The notes: a model not told the origin generated them from the letters alone. Positions 36,565 to 42,903 are shown, counted from the stretch's first letter. The stretch: 64,000 bases of DNA from Chitinophaga barathri (GCF_003807585.1 NZ_RMBX01000003.1:372001-436000); one strand, 5' to 3'. Made by a program: numbers and translations.

Positions 36565-36638
36565 GACTCCCTAGCTCAGTTGGTTAGAGCTACTGACTCT
36601 TAATCAGTAGGTCCTGGGTTCGAGCCCCAGGGGGGTCA
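36565..36638 (+). tRNA. tRNA-Lys (CTT)
   Basis: Full cloverleaf. Acceptor GACTCCC pairs with GGGGGTC (one G-T), discriminator A36638. The D-arm is GCTC...GAGC, the anticodon arm ACTGA-CTCTTAA-TCAGT with anticodon CTT, and the T-arm CTGGG-TTCGAGC-CCCAG. The 3' CCA is not fully encoded (CCG follows). It looks fully functional, unlike its decayed relative at 38022-38093. Confidence 0.95.
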
Positions 36639-36646
36639 CCGGAAAA

Positions 36647-36679
36647 ACAAAAGACCTGCGCATTGTGCAGGTCTTTTGT
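36647..36679. terminator. Strong bidirectional terminator between tRNA-Lys and the esterase-like gene
   Basis: ACAAAAGACCTGC pairs with GCAGGTCTTTTGT (13 bp, seven-base loop). T-runs are present on both sides, so it can end both the tRNA-Lys transcript and the minus-strand transcript that includes the esterase-like gene. Confidence 0.88.
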
Positions 36680-36700
36680 TTTAGGTCTATTGGCTGGTCC

Positions 36701-37690
36701 TTACTTGTCTCCTCCCATTATCTCTGACGCAGTGGTTGTTTTTATAAATAAGATCGCATCAAAATCCACACCCGGTATGATAGGCAAGGCCCTGTCTGCC
36801 GTCCAGTTTGCGTATATATTTGTGATCTTGTTTGTTACCCCTGAAAAAGGGTTCGGCTTTATATTAAACGGGATGAACACCGTATAATGATCTGCTTTTG
36901 CAAACACCTCCGAAAACGATCCCTTTTCTGTTTCAAAGTCTTGTTTGACCAATCCATCCTCCGTTATTACAGTTACCGACCCTTTAAAAGTATCAAAACC
37001 CAATACATAAAAACCTTCGCCGAATTTTTGTTTAAGATGATACCCCATTCCCTTGAATTGAGCCATAGTTGTATCTTTGGCAATATGGACATTATGCGCC
37101 CATATGATTGTCCTGCGTTTGAGAGACGACTGTTCAGCAATGATGTTTTCAGCCATAAATTTATCCCGCTGAAACGGGTCAGATGCATATTCTTCCCGGT
37201 CAAACCCAAACACGCTGACCTTTTCAGATGGAGGCTGTTTACTATTGTACAGTTTTATAAACTGGAAAAGGTGGTAGATCTCTTCTGTATTATAAAGCAC
37301 CATATCCTTCATCAGGGTTTTCAGATCACCGGTTCCATTCATTACGTATTGATTGAGCGGCCTTATGTACGATTCACTAAACTCGAAGCCTAGGCGTTTA
37401 TAACCGAGGTTAAAGACCAGGTATTCAATAATCCTGCGCTTTTGGTTAAAAAACTCTTTTGTTCCATGGGATGCTTCGCCTAATCCAAATACGATGTTGT
37501 TTTTTAACTCAGCTGTAAGAAAGTGGAGGTCCGCGGTTGATACGGCCGTATCAGCTTCTATTACATATGCATTTTCATTGATCCATTTTGTACCTGCATC
37601 CTGGGAATAACCTGTTACGATACTGACGAGCAGGAGAACACAAATAGTCACACTTCTTATTATTAACATAATCTTTGGCTGATCTGGCAT
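36701..37690 (-). CDS. Erythromycin-esterase-like protein with a shortened central region
   Basis: A 329-residue protein with a signal peptide (LLLVSIVTGYSQ, cleavage near residue 31; an alternative start at Met8 is possible). Erythromycin esterase motifs are present: FGLGEASHGTKEFFNQKRRIIEYL with the catalytic Glu/His, LGFEFSES, and IIWAHNVHIAK. Between FGFDRE and RDKFMAENII only about ten residues remain, where relatives have a long helical segment, so the protein is shorter than the usual 400 or more. The gene is AT-richer than its neighbours and lies 88 bp after the tRNA array on the same strand. Antibiotic inactivation is not certain; many relatives have unknown substrates. Confidence 0.78.
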   Translation of the reverse strand: MPDQPKIMLIIRSVTICVLLLVSIVTGYSQDAGTKWINENAYVIEADTAVSTADLHFLTAELKNNIVFGLGEASHGTKEFFNQKRRIIEYLVFNLGYKRLGFEFSESYIRPLNQYVMNGTGDLKTLMKDMVLYNTEEIYHLFQFIKLYNSKQPPSEKVSVFGFDREEYASDPFQRDKFMAENIIAEQSSLKRRTIIWAHNVHIAKDTTMAQFKGMGYHLKQKFGEGFYVLGFDTFKGSVTVITEDGLVKQDFETEKGSFSEVFAKADHYTVFIPFNIKPNPFSGVTNKITNIYANWTADRALPIIPGVDFDAILFIKTTTASEIMGGDK

Positions 37691-37778
37691 TTTTAAATAT
37701 TATGATACTTTCACAGGTAGATGCAGATGTGTACGATCTCCATAAAAAACTGAAATACACATGAACTTCTACCCGCTG

Positions 37779-37849
37779 TTTTCCCGCATGGACTCGAACC
37801 ACGATCTTCTGAACCAAAATCAGACGTGCTGCCATTACACCACGGGAAA
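37779..37849 (-). tRNA. tRNA-Gln (TTG), copy 1
   Basis: Minus strand, 71 nt. Acceptor TTTCCCG/CGGGAAA, discriminator A, D-stem GTGT/GCAC, anticodon arm TCTGA-TTTTGGT-TCAGA (anticodon TTG), T-arm CGTGG-TTCGAGT-CCATG with one G-T pair. No encoded CCA. Last member of a five-tRNA array. Confidence 0.9.
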
Positions 37850-37854
37850 ATAAG

Positions 37855-37927
37855 TGGAAATAAAAGGGCTCGAACCTTTAACCATTACCGTATAAGGGTA
37901 CTGCTCTAACCATTGAGCTATATTTCC
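37855..37927 (-). tRNA. tRNA-Ile-type gene with anticodon TAT
   Basis: Minus strand, 73 nt. Acceptor GGAAATA/TATTTCC, discriminator A, D-arm GCTC-AATGGTTA-GAGC, anticodon stem GTACC/GGTAA (one mismatch), loop CTTATAC, anticodon TAT reading ATA. T-arm AAAGG-TTCGAGC-CCTTT. ATA is normally read in bacteria by a lysidine-modified CAT tRNA, so a TAT gene is unusual. Five-base gap to the next tRNA. Might be functional or a drifting paralogue. Confidence 0.72.
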
Positions 37928-37945
37928 ATTTGATAGAAACCGATG

Positions 37946-38016
37946 TTTTCCTGCATGGACTTGAACCACGATCTTCTGAACCAAAATCAGACGTGCTGCC
38001 ATTACACCACAGGAAA
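37946..38016 (-). tRNA. tRNA-Gln (TTG), copy 2
   Basis: Minus strand, 71 nt, nearly identical to copy 1. The acceptor differs by a compensated pair (TTTCCTG with CAGGAAA instead of TTTCCCG with CGGGAAA), evidence that folding is under selection. Anticodon TTG. No encoded CCA. Confidence 0.9.
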
Positions 38017-38021
38017 ATAAG

Positions 38022-38093
38022 CGGAAATATAAGAGCCCGAACCCGGACCTGCTGATTAAGAGTCAGCAGGCCCATTATTGAGCAATAATTTCC
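38022..38093 (-). pseudogene. Decayed tRNA-Lys (CTT)
   Basis: Minus strand, 72 nt. The anticodon arm is intact (GCTGA-CTCTTAA-TCAGC, anticodon CTT) and matches the good tRNA-Lys at 36565. The acceptor GGAAATT/TATTTCC has one mismatch, the D-loop is shortened and lacks the GG pair, and the T-stem CCGGG/TCTTA barely pairs. Its acceptor and D-arm resemble the TAT gene, suggesting recombination between paralogues. Confidence 0.75.
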
Positions 38094-38100
38094 GTATTCG

Positions 38101-38174
38101 TAGAGTAACCCGGGCTCGAACCGGGAACCTCCTGCTCCCAAAGCAGGTAATCTGACCAATTGATATATTACTCT
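38101..38174 (-). tRNA. tRNA-Pro-type gene (TGG)
   Basis: Minus strand, 74 nt, first of the array. Acceptor AGAGTAA/TTACTCT, discriminator A, anticodon arm CCTGC-TTTGGGA-GCAGG (anticodon TGG), T-arm CCCGG-TTCGAGC-CCGGG. The D-stem TATC/GATT has a T-T mismatch. The acceptor does not have the C1-G72 pair of ordinary bacterial tRNA-Pro, so charging by ProRS is uncertain. The 5' end lies only three bases after the terminator of leader unit 1. Confidence 0.78.
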
Positions 38175-38177
38175 AAA

Positions 38178-38218
38178 AACAAAGAACCCTCTCAGGCAAT
38201 CCAAGAGGGTTCTTTGTT
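38178..38218 (-). terminator. Terminator of leader unit 1, directly before the tRNA array
   Basis: On the minus strand AACAAAGAACCCTCT pairs perfectly with AGAGGGTTCTTTGTT (15 bp, 11-base loop) and is followed by TTT at the very 5' edge of tRNA-Pro. Any transcript from the upstream promoter must pass it to reach the tRNAs. Confidence 0.85.
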
Positions 38219-38243
38219 TGAAATGTTTTTATTCAATACATAG

Positions 38244-38300
38244 TTATCCCTCCCGACAAATCGGTTGCGGTATAAAGTTTTGTATGAATACTGTTTTCAT
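38244..38300 (-). CDS. 18-codon candidate leader peptide, unit 1
   Basis: ATG at 38300, stop TAA at 38246-38244: MKTVFIQNFIPQPICREG. Codons include ATA twice, CAA twice and CCG twice, matching the Ile-TAT, Gln-TTG and Pro-TGG tRNAs downstream. A TATCATTG element ends four bases before the ATG, so the message would be leaderless. The copy at 38445-38501 keeps IQxxIPQPICR. Differences between the two copies are all amino-acid changing, so protein-level selection is not shown; selection on RNA pairing is equally possible. Confidence 0.45.
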   Translation of the reverse strand: MKTVFIQNFIPQPICREG

Positions 38301-38312
38301 GTTACAATGATA
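38253..38312 (-). promoter_or_regulatory. Leader unit 1: promoter and putative antiterminator
   Basis: Minus strand. A -7-like TATCATTG (38312-38305). In the RNA, CCGA (38264-38261) can pair with UCGG (38256-38253), inside codons 13-16. The overlapping CGGGAGGG (38255-38248) can instead pair with CCCUCUUG (38209-38202), which is the 5' arm of the terminator, giving eight pairs including two G-U. These pairings exclude each other as in classical attenuators. The structure is inferred by eye. Confidence 0.45.
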
Positions 38313-38387
38313 TATTTCCACCTGCTTCTGTAGCAGGAAATGTGATCAAATGAATTATTAATCAATGAATTATCGCTAAAACAAAAA

Positions 38388-38413
38388 ATCCCCTTAGACT
38401 TATCTAAGAGGAT
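38388..38413 (-). terminator. Terminator of leader unit 2
   Basis: On the minus strand ATCCTCTTAGA pairs with TCTAAGGGGAT (one G-T pair, loop TAAG), followed by TTTTTGTTTT. Its sequence differs from the unit 1 terminator although the leader bodies are alike. Confidence 0.82.
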
Positions 38414-38444
38414 CTCTGTTTAAATATTATTATTCAATACATAG

Positions 38445-38501
38445 CTATCCTCTCCGACAAATCGGTTGCGGTATGCAGCTTTGTATGGATGTCATTTTCA
38501 T
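38445..38501 (-). CDS. 18-codon candidate leader peptide, unit 2
   Basis: ATG at 38501, stop TAG at 38447-38445: MKMTSIQSCIPQPICRRG. Codons 10-16 (ATA CCG CAA CCG ATT TGT CGG) are identical to unit 1, as are codons 6-7 (ATA CAA). It has the same TATCATTG four bases before the ATG (38513-38506). It is followed by its own terminator and then by unit 1. Coding capacity is a proposal, as for unit 1. Confidence 0.42.
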   Translation of the reverse strand: MKMTSIQSCIPQPICRRG

Positions 38502-38513
38502 GGTGCAATGATA
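38447..38513 (-). promoter_or_regulatory. Leader unit 2: promoter and putative antiterminator
   Basis: Minus strand. TATCATTG (38513-38506), then the CCGA...UCGG hairpin (38465-38454). GAGAGGAU (38454-38447) can pair with AUCCUCUU (38413-38406) of the terminator 5' arm over eight pairs. Compared with unit 1, the leader G to A and terminator C to U differences compensate each other. Confidence 0.45.
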
Positions 38514-38671
38514 CATAACTTTTCTATTATGTGAAAATATTTTTTGCCTACCGTTCCGAACAAACGATATCATTCCCCTTCTATTAAGCCCAAACCACCC
38601 TGCTCCCGTCATCATAAAATACCTTGTATTTGACAGGCATGCCTGGAAGCGGCCGCCTGTAGTTTAGCCGT

Positions 38672-39226
38672 TCATTTCCCCGGCACCAATTCCACCCGAT
38701 TGAGGGTATAACTGAAATTTTCATTCCCCGTCCTGAATCCTTTATTTTCATCGAGTACAAAAAGCACATTATTGTCTCCTTTAAGCAGGTACAACTTCGC
38801 CTGTATCGCAGCGGGTTCCAGTACGTATATTTCCGCTTCCTGGTCCGACGGCATACCTTTTTCCTTACTCCATTTGCCTTCCAGGTTTGTGAGCCGGTAA
38901 GAATGTCCATCCTGCCACTGTACCTCGCCGCCGCCTACAATGCGGAATTCGAAGTTAGCCGGCTGCATGGTAGACGGGTCGTGAAATAATACAAGGCGGC
39001 ACTTCAGTTTTTCACAATCAGCTGCTGTTTTGAGTTTCAGCTGCGGCACTATTCCCACGCAGGGAATCCTTCCTTCAAAAGCCCCTAAAAATGAAGGCCC
39101 TTTCGGAATGGGCTGGAAAGTAATGGCCTGCCAGGGTTTATTGTCGGCTGCAGCTGTCTGTGCGATGGAAAGATGCCCCTGCAAAAGGCCGAAAGCCGTT
39201 ATCGTTATGATCAGGCTAGATTTCAT
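38672..39226 (-). CDS. Secreted NlpE-like protein, paralogue A
   Basis: A 184-residue protein with a signal peptide (cleavage near IAQ-TA, residue 23). It shares with its neighbour at 39233-39739 the pattern GxFxGxxPC, DCExxxxxLxLxxD, a P-AxF segment, a central LxGxW-xxxKGxP segment and LKxDNNxLxxLDxxxxxxxGNxxxSYTL. The N-terminal GAFEGRIPCVGI and the later DCEKLKCRLVLFHDP resemble the NlpE-type lipocalin-like fold. It lies six bases after its paralogue on the same strand. Function unknown; envelope sensing or metal binding is possible. Confidence 0.65.
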   Translation of the reverse strand: MKSSLIITITAFGLLQGHLSIAQTAAADNKPWQAITFQPIPKGPSFLGAFEGRIPCVGIVPQLKLKTAADCEKLKCRLVLFHDPSTMQPANFEFRIVGGGEVQWQDGHSYRLTNLEGKWSKEKGMPSDQEAEIYVLEPAAIQAKLYLLKGDNNVLFVLDENKGFRTGNENFSYTLNRVELVPGK

Positions 39227-39232
39227 GGTAAA

Positions 39233-39739
39233 TTATTTATGGGTGATCTTGCTAAGGGTATAACTCCATGCCCCGTTGCCCACCATCAGGCGCTGTTCAT
39301 CGTCCAGCAGATGCAGCAGGGTGTTGTTAAGTTTTAAAAAGGAAATGATTTTGCCGGTTTGATGGTCGTGCAGCTGGTAGACAACATCACGTGGGCCGGG
39401 GCTGCCTTTTATGATGACCCAGTTGCCAGAAAGGTCTACAGACTTCTTTTTGCTGTCAAGCCCGGGAGTGCCCTGCTGAGGCAGGCCGTAGTCACAATGC
39501 AATTGGAATGTGGCAGGGGCACGCCTTTTGTCTTCATAAAGCGTCAGTTTCCATTGCATCAGTTCGCAATCTGTGCTGGTATCCATACCGGGCAAAGGCC
39601 TTGTACCCTGGCTGCAGGGCGTATTACCCACAAATACGCCCACGATGGAAGTAGATTCCGGGCTGCTCTTTTGCGAGCACGCGTTTGTGACGGTGAATAA
39701 CAACAGCAAAACCGTAAGAATGGTGCCGAGTGGTTTCAT
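39233..39739 (-). CDS. NlpE-like lipoprotein, paralogue B
   Basis: A 168-residue lipoprotein (lipobox TNAC, Cys21). It has the same plan as the downstream gene: GVFVGNTPCSQG, STDCELMQWKLTLYED, DLSGNWVIIKGSPG, FLKLNNTLLHLLDDEQRLMVGNGAWSYTLSKI. It probably arose by tandem duplication and is co-transcribed with paralogue A (six-base gap). One copy has a lipobox and the other does not, so the two may sit in different places in the envelope. Function unknown. Confidence 0.65.
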   Translation of the reverse strand: MKPLGTILTVLLLLFTVTNACSQKSSPESTSIVGVFVGNTPCSQGTRPLPGMDTSTDCELMQWKLTLYEDKRRAPATFQLHCDYGLPQQGTPGLDSKKKSVDLSGNWVIIKGSPGPRDVVYQLHDHQTGKIISFLKLNNTLLHLLDDEQRLMVGNGAWSYTLSKITHK

Positions 39740-39877
39740 GAGCCGTTTTTTTAAGTAAGCTACAATCTGTGGGTGGGCCGGTATATAAATTTACACCTGT
39801 TGACGCAAAATCTTGACAAATGGCAGGCTTCATAGTATATTCGCCCGGGGTAATTTACAAATACCCCTGCGAATACG

Positions 39878-40333
39878 TTGCCTATACCACCAAAACCAAT
39901 TATCATCAGGGAGAAGAATACCCTTGCCGCCGTTGTTAGTTTTCTCTTTTGTAGTGTTTCCGGCATTGGTGCAACACAGATCAAAGAGACCTTTGGCAGG
40001 TGGTTGCTTTTCGGCTTTTCCGCATTTCTTCTATATGCTACCATCATTACCGGCTACAGAATATACACAAAGCCTATATGAATGATCTTCAGTGCCGAAG
40101 GTATTTTCTATAAAAAAAAGTGGATCAGATGGCGGGATATCAGCAGCTTCCATACCGAATATGATGATCGTATCGGAGATAACGGCATCTATTATATGTT
40201 AGTCTCCTTTTCAGATGGCAGAGAATACATAACCATTGATTTACCCCCGTACCTTGAAAATGCAGATATAAGAAAATACATCGCCATGTTCTCCGATAAT
40301 CCCAATATCACGGATTTCGGACATTTGACCTGA
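39878..40333 (+). pseudogene. Small membrane protein gene interrupted by an in-frame TGA (STM3941-like layout)
   Basis: Two open segments in the same frame: 39878-40081 (TTG start, two membrane helices, IIIREKNTLAAVV and RWLLFGFSAFLLYATIITGY) and 40082-40333 (ATG directly after the TGA, EGIFYKKKWIRWRDISSF and ENADIRKYIAMF). Together they match small bacterial proteins with two helices followed by a PH-like EGI...IRWxDI domain of about 150 residues. The TGA at 40079-40081 separates helices from soluble domain, and no ATG begins the first part. Either a decaying gene or a stop-start coupled pair. Confidence 0.55.
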
Positions 40334-40337
40334 AAAC

Positions 40338-40373
40338 AAAAAGCCCCCGGGCCTATGACCTGGAGGCTTTTTT
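40338..40373. terminator. Bidirectional terminator
   Basis: AAAAAGCCCCCGG pairs with CCTGGAGGCTTTTT (two G-T-type pairs) between convergent genes, with A and T runs on both sides. Confidence 0.8.
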
Positions 40374-40390
40374 ATTTAAATGAATGTAAA

Positions 40391-41638
40391 CTACTTCTTA
40401 AATATCCGGTACAGCTTACCGCCATCCGTTACGGCGTATAAAGCACCGTCTTTCCCTTCGGTAATATCGCGGAAACGTTCTTTTTCGCCTTCCAGCAGCC
40501 TTTCCTCTCCTACTACTTTGTTATTCTCGATCACGAGGCGCGCGATGTGCGTACTGCTGAGACCGGAGATGAACAGGTTGTTCTTCCACTCAGGAATAGC
40601 GTCGCCGCTGTAGAAAGTGATACCGCTGGGAGATAACACCGGATCCCAGTAGTACACAGGCTGTTCCAGCCCGGCTTTCTGCTGGATGCTGTCTCCTACT
40701 TTTTTGCCGCTGTACTCAATACCATAAGTAATAGTGGGCCAGCCGTAGTTTTTCCCTGCTTCGACCCTGTTCAGCTCATCGCCGCCTCTCGGGCCGAATT
40801 CGGTTTCCCAGAGATCGCCGGTGGCGGGGTTAAATGCCAGTCCCTGTACGTTGCGGTGGCCGTAGGAAAAAAGTTCGGGTCTTGCATCCGCTTTGCCTTC
40901 AAAGGGATTGCCGGCAGCGGGCGCGCCATCTTTGGTAATACGTACGATCTTGCCCAAAGCAGACTTCAGGTCCTGCGCCTGCGGCCTGGTTTCCAGGTCG
41001 GAGCGCTCGCCGGTGCTTACCACCAGGTTGCCGTTATTGTCTATCAGGATGCGGCCGCCGTAGTGGAGCGTGCCTTTATAAGCGGGCGTAGCGCGATATA
41101 TTACCGTGGCGCCTTCTATCGTTTTTTCGTCGGCGGAAAGTTTCCCTTTGGCTACCGATGTCAGGTTGCCTTCAGGCAGTGCTTCGGAGAATACCCAGTA
41201 TACGGTCCTGTTGCTCGCGAAATCAGGGTCTACCCTGAGGCCCAGCAGACCGCCCTGGCCGGCGGAGTTCACTTTAGGAATACCGGTGATGGAATCGCTC
41301 AGTTTACCGTCCACCGTGGCGATGCGCATGGTGCCTTTTTTCTCGGTGATCAGGAAGCGGCCGTCCGGCAGGCTGGTGATGCCCCAGGGATTTTTCAAAT
41401 CGCTGGTGAGCACTTTGCCTTCGTAAGCGGTGGTGCTTTTTACGCTGCCGATCCTGGTTTGACCGGGAAATGCGGGTTTATAATCGCTGTTGGCCGCTTT
41501 GGTTTCCACGGGAGCGCCGGCGCCTGTGCTGTCGGCGGACGCATCTGTGGTATTTTTAGGTGCGCTTTGACCGCAGGAGGCCAGTGCAAATACGCCTCCA
41601 AGGCAGATTACTGTCAGAAACTTGGGTTTCGGATACAT
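40391..41638 (-). CDS. PQQ-dependent sugar (aldose) dehydrogenase-like lipoprotein
   Basis: A 415-residue lipoprotein (lipobox LASC, Cys22). After an Ala/Thr/Ser-rich linker comes a six-bladed propeller of the glucose/sorbosone dehydrogenase family: LKNPWGITSLPDGRFLITEKKGTMRI, GQGGLLGLRVDPDF, LHYGGRILIDNNGNLVVSTGER, FSYGHRNVQGLAFNPATGDLWETEFGPRGGDELN and GKNYGWPTITYG. The catalytic His of the family is expected in LHYGGR. Such enzymes oxidise aldoses with soluble PQQ in the periplasm. Length is normal. Single gene. Confidence 0.9.
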   Translation of the reverse strand: MYPKPKFLTVICLGGVFALASCGQSAPKNTTDASADSTGAGAPVETKAANSDYKPAFPGQTRIGSVKSTTAYEGKVLTSDLKNPWGITSLPDGRFLITEKKGTMRIATVDGKLSDSITGIPKVNSAGQGGLLGLRVDPDFASNRTVYWVFSEALPEGNLTSVAKGKLSADEKTIEGATVIYRATPAYKGTLHYGGRILIDNNGNLVVSTGERSDLETRPQAQDLKSALGKIVRITKDGAPAAGNPFEGKADARPELFSYGHRNVQGLAFNPATGDLWETEFGPRGGDELNRVEAGKNYGWPTITYGIEYSGKKVGDSIQQKAGLEQPVYYWDPVLSPSGITFYSGDAIPEWKNNLFISGLSSTHIARLVIENNKVVGEERLLEGEKERFRDITEGKDGALYAVTDGGKLYRIFKK

Positions 41639-41899
41639 ATTCGTAAGAATTTTGAAATGAGATTTGACCGTTTAAATATAATCCAAGTTTCCTGAAATTT
41701 CTCCTTCCCGGCTCCGGTAACACCGGCAATTACATAAACGGCAACCGGCGGCAGTTGGCCGATGGATTTTACGTAACTTGAATCAGACAATAACCTCATA
41801 ACAGCAAGCCGTTGACCCTGACCTGTATGCAATGATGGATGCCTATGATATGAAGATTGTTATCTCAACCATTCTTTTTTAAACCATAAAAACATAGTT

Positions 41900-42700
41900 A
41901 TGAAAATCCATTCATCCCTTTTGCGGAAATCGCGGTATTTCCTGCCGGCAGCCATTTTCCTCGCCTTATGCCTGTTAATTCAATGTAAAAAATCAGAACA
42001 GCCAGCGGACGTTCCTGCCTTTGATGCGGAGAAAGCGAAAGAACACATTATCAGCGGAAGACAGGCAAATGCTTTCACCACGGAGCTGCGCACCAGCCTG
42101 GCGAGACTCGAAGCAAACAATGCCCGTCTTGCGAACAAAACCCTGTACCTCACGCCCTCCGTCCTGTTCAGCCGCGAAACGCTGGCTGGCCTCCTGCGGC
42201 AGCCCGGTGTTACAGGTGTCCGTATTTATGCGGGAAGGCTAAACAATGGGAAAACTACTTTGCTGGCTGTTGCTACAAATAACAGGGGGCAAGACATTCC
42301 CAGCCTGATCGTAAGCCCGGAAAAAACACTGGACATTACCGAAGCCAGCGCGCTGGTACACAGCTTCCGCACGAGCATCGAATCCGTCAACCCGCTGAAC
42401 CTCCCGCGCTCGGAACTGTTCAACCGGGATGCCATCGCAGTATTGCTGAACAAAAAACAGGCGGCATCCGTACGGATCTATTGGGGCAGTGAAAACGGCG
42501 CAGCCTGTATGATCCTCGTGCCGGTGAATGCCGCCGGAAACGATATACACACGCGGTTGCTGGCCCGGGACGGTGAAGAAGGTGGTGATGACCCCGGAGA
42601 TGAAAAAGAGCCGGGTGATGATGATGAAGCGATTGAAAGAGGCCACCGCTGCCCGCATAGCTGCGATGTGGGAGGCCCGATAGATGACGGTAACCCATAG
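41900..42700 (+). CDS. Hypothetical lipoprotein with two internal repeats and an acidic tail
   Basis: A 266-residue protein with a lipoprotein-type signal (LLIQC, Cys29). Two similar halves are visible: LYLTPSVLFSRETLAGLLRQPGVTGVRIYAGRLNNGKTTLLAVATN (about 81-126) and NLPRSELFNRDAIAVLLNKKQAASVRIYWGSENGAACMILVPVN (about 166-210). The C-terminus is very acidic (EEGGDDPGDEKEPGDDDE) and ends with HRCPHSCD, a possible metal-binding Cys/His group. I do not recognise the family. It has its own terminator and no clear partner. Confidence 0.75.
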   Translation: MKIHSSLLRKSRYFLPAAIFLALCLLIQCKKSEQPADVPAFDAEKAKEHIISGRQANAFTTELRTSLARLEANNARLANKTLYLTPSVLFSRETLAGLLRQPGVTGVRIYAGRLNNGKTTLLAVATNNRGQDIPSLIVSPEKTLDITEASALVHSFRTSIESVNPLNLPRSELFNRDAIAVLLNKKQAASVRIYWGSENGAACMILVPVNAAGNDIHTRLLARDGEEGGDDPGDEKEPGDDDEAIERGHRCPHSCDVGGPIDDGNP

Positions 42701-42741
42701 TAGGTGGCTTAACCTGGAAAAGATTGATTTTTAACCGGTGG

Positions 42742-42770
42742 AATGACCTGCGCGTTAAGCGCGGGTCATT
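42742..42770 (+). terminator. Terminator of the repeat lipoprotein gene
   Basis: AATGACCTGCGC pairs with GCGCGGGTCATT (one T-G pair), loop of five bases, then TTTATT. Confidence 0.85.
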
Positions 42771-42903
42771 TTTATTCAAACGTTTGCATAAACAGAAAGT
42801 TCTTGTTATCTTTTTAATGCCTTAAAAAACGGCAACCCAAAGAACCCTAAGCCGGAGCCCCCGGCAATTGTCTAACTGTTAATCATTTAAAAATTCCACT
42901 CAC

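Noticed and set aside
37878..38204. Open frame of 108 codons over the tRNA array
   Set aside because: It crosses four tRNA genes and the leader terminator; the protein has no features of a real gene.
38319..38346. Remnant tRNA based on CCTGC-TTCTGTA-GCAGG
   Set aside because: Only an anticodon-like arm is present; no D-arm, T-arm or acceptor stem surrounds it, so it is just a hairpin upstream of leader unit 1.
36640..38600. Integrated element using tRNA-Lys as attachment site
   Set aside because: I looked for a second copy of the tRNA-Lys 3' end downstream and found none; no integrase or mobile genes are present. The AT-rich composition alone is not enough.
38584..38910. Open frame of 108 codons on the minus strand
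   Set aside because: Overlaps the C-terminal half of the NlpE-like gene in another frame, without domain or signal features.
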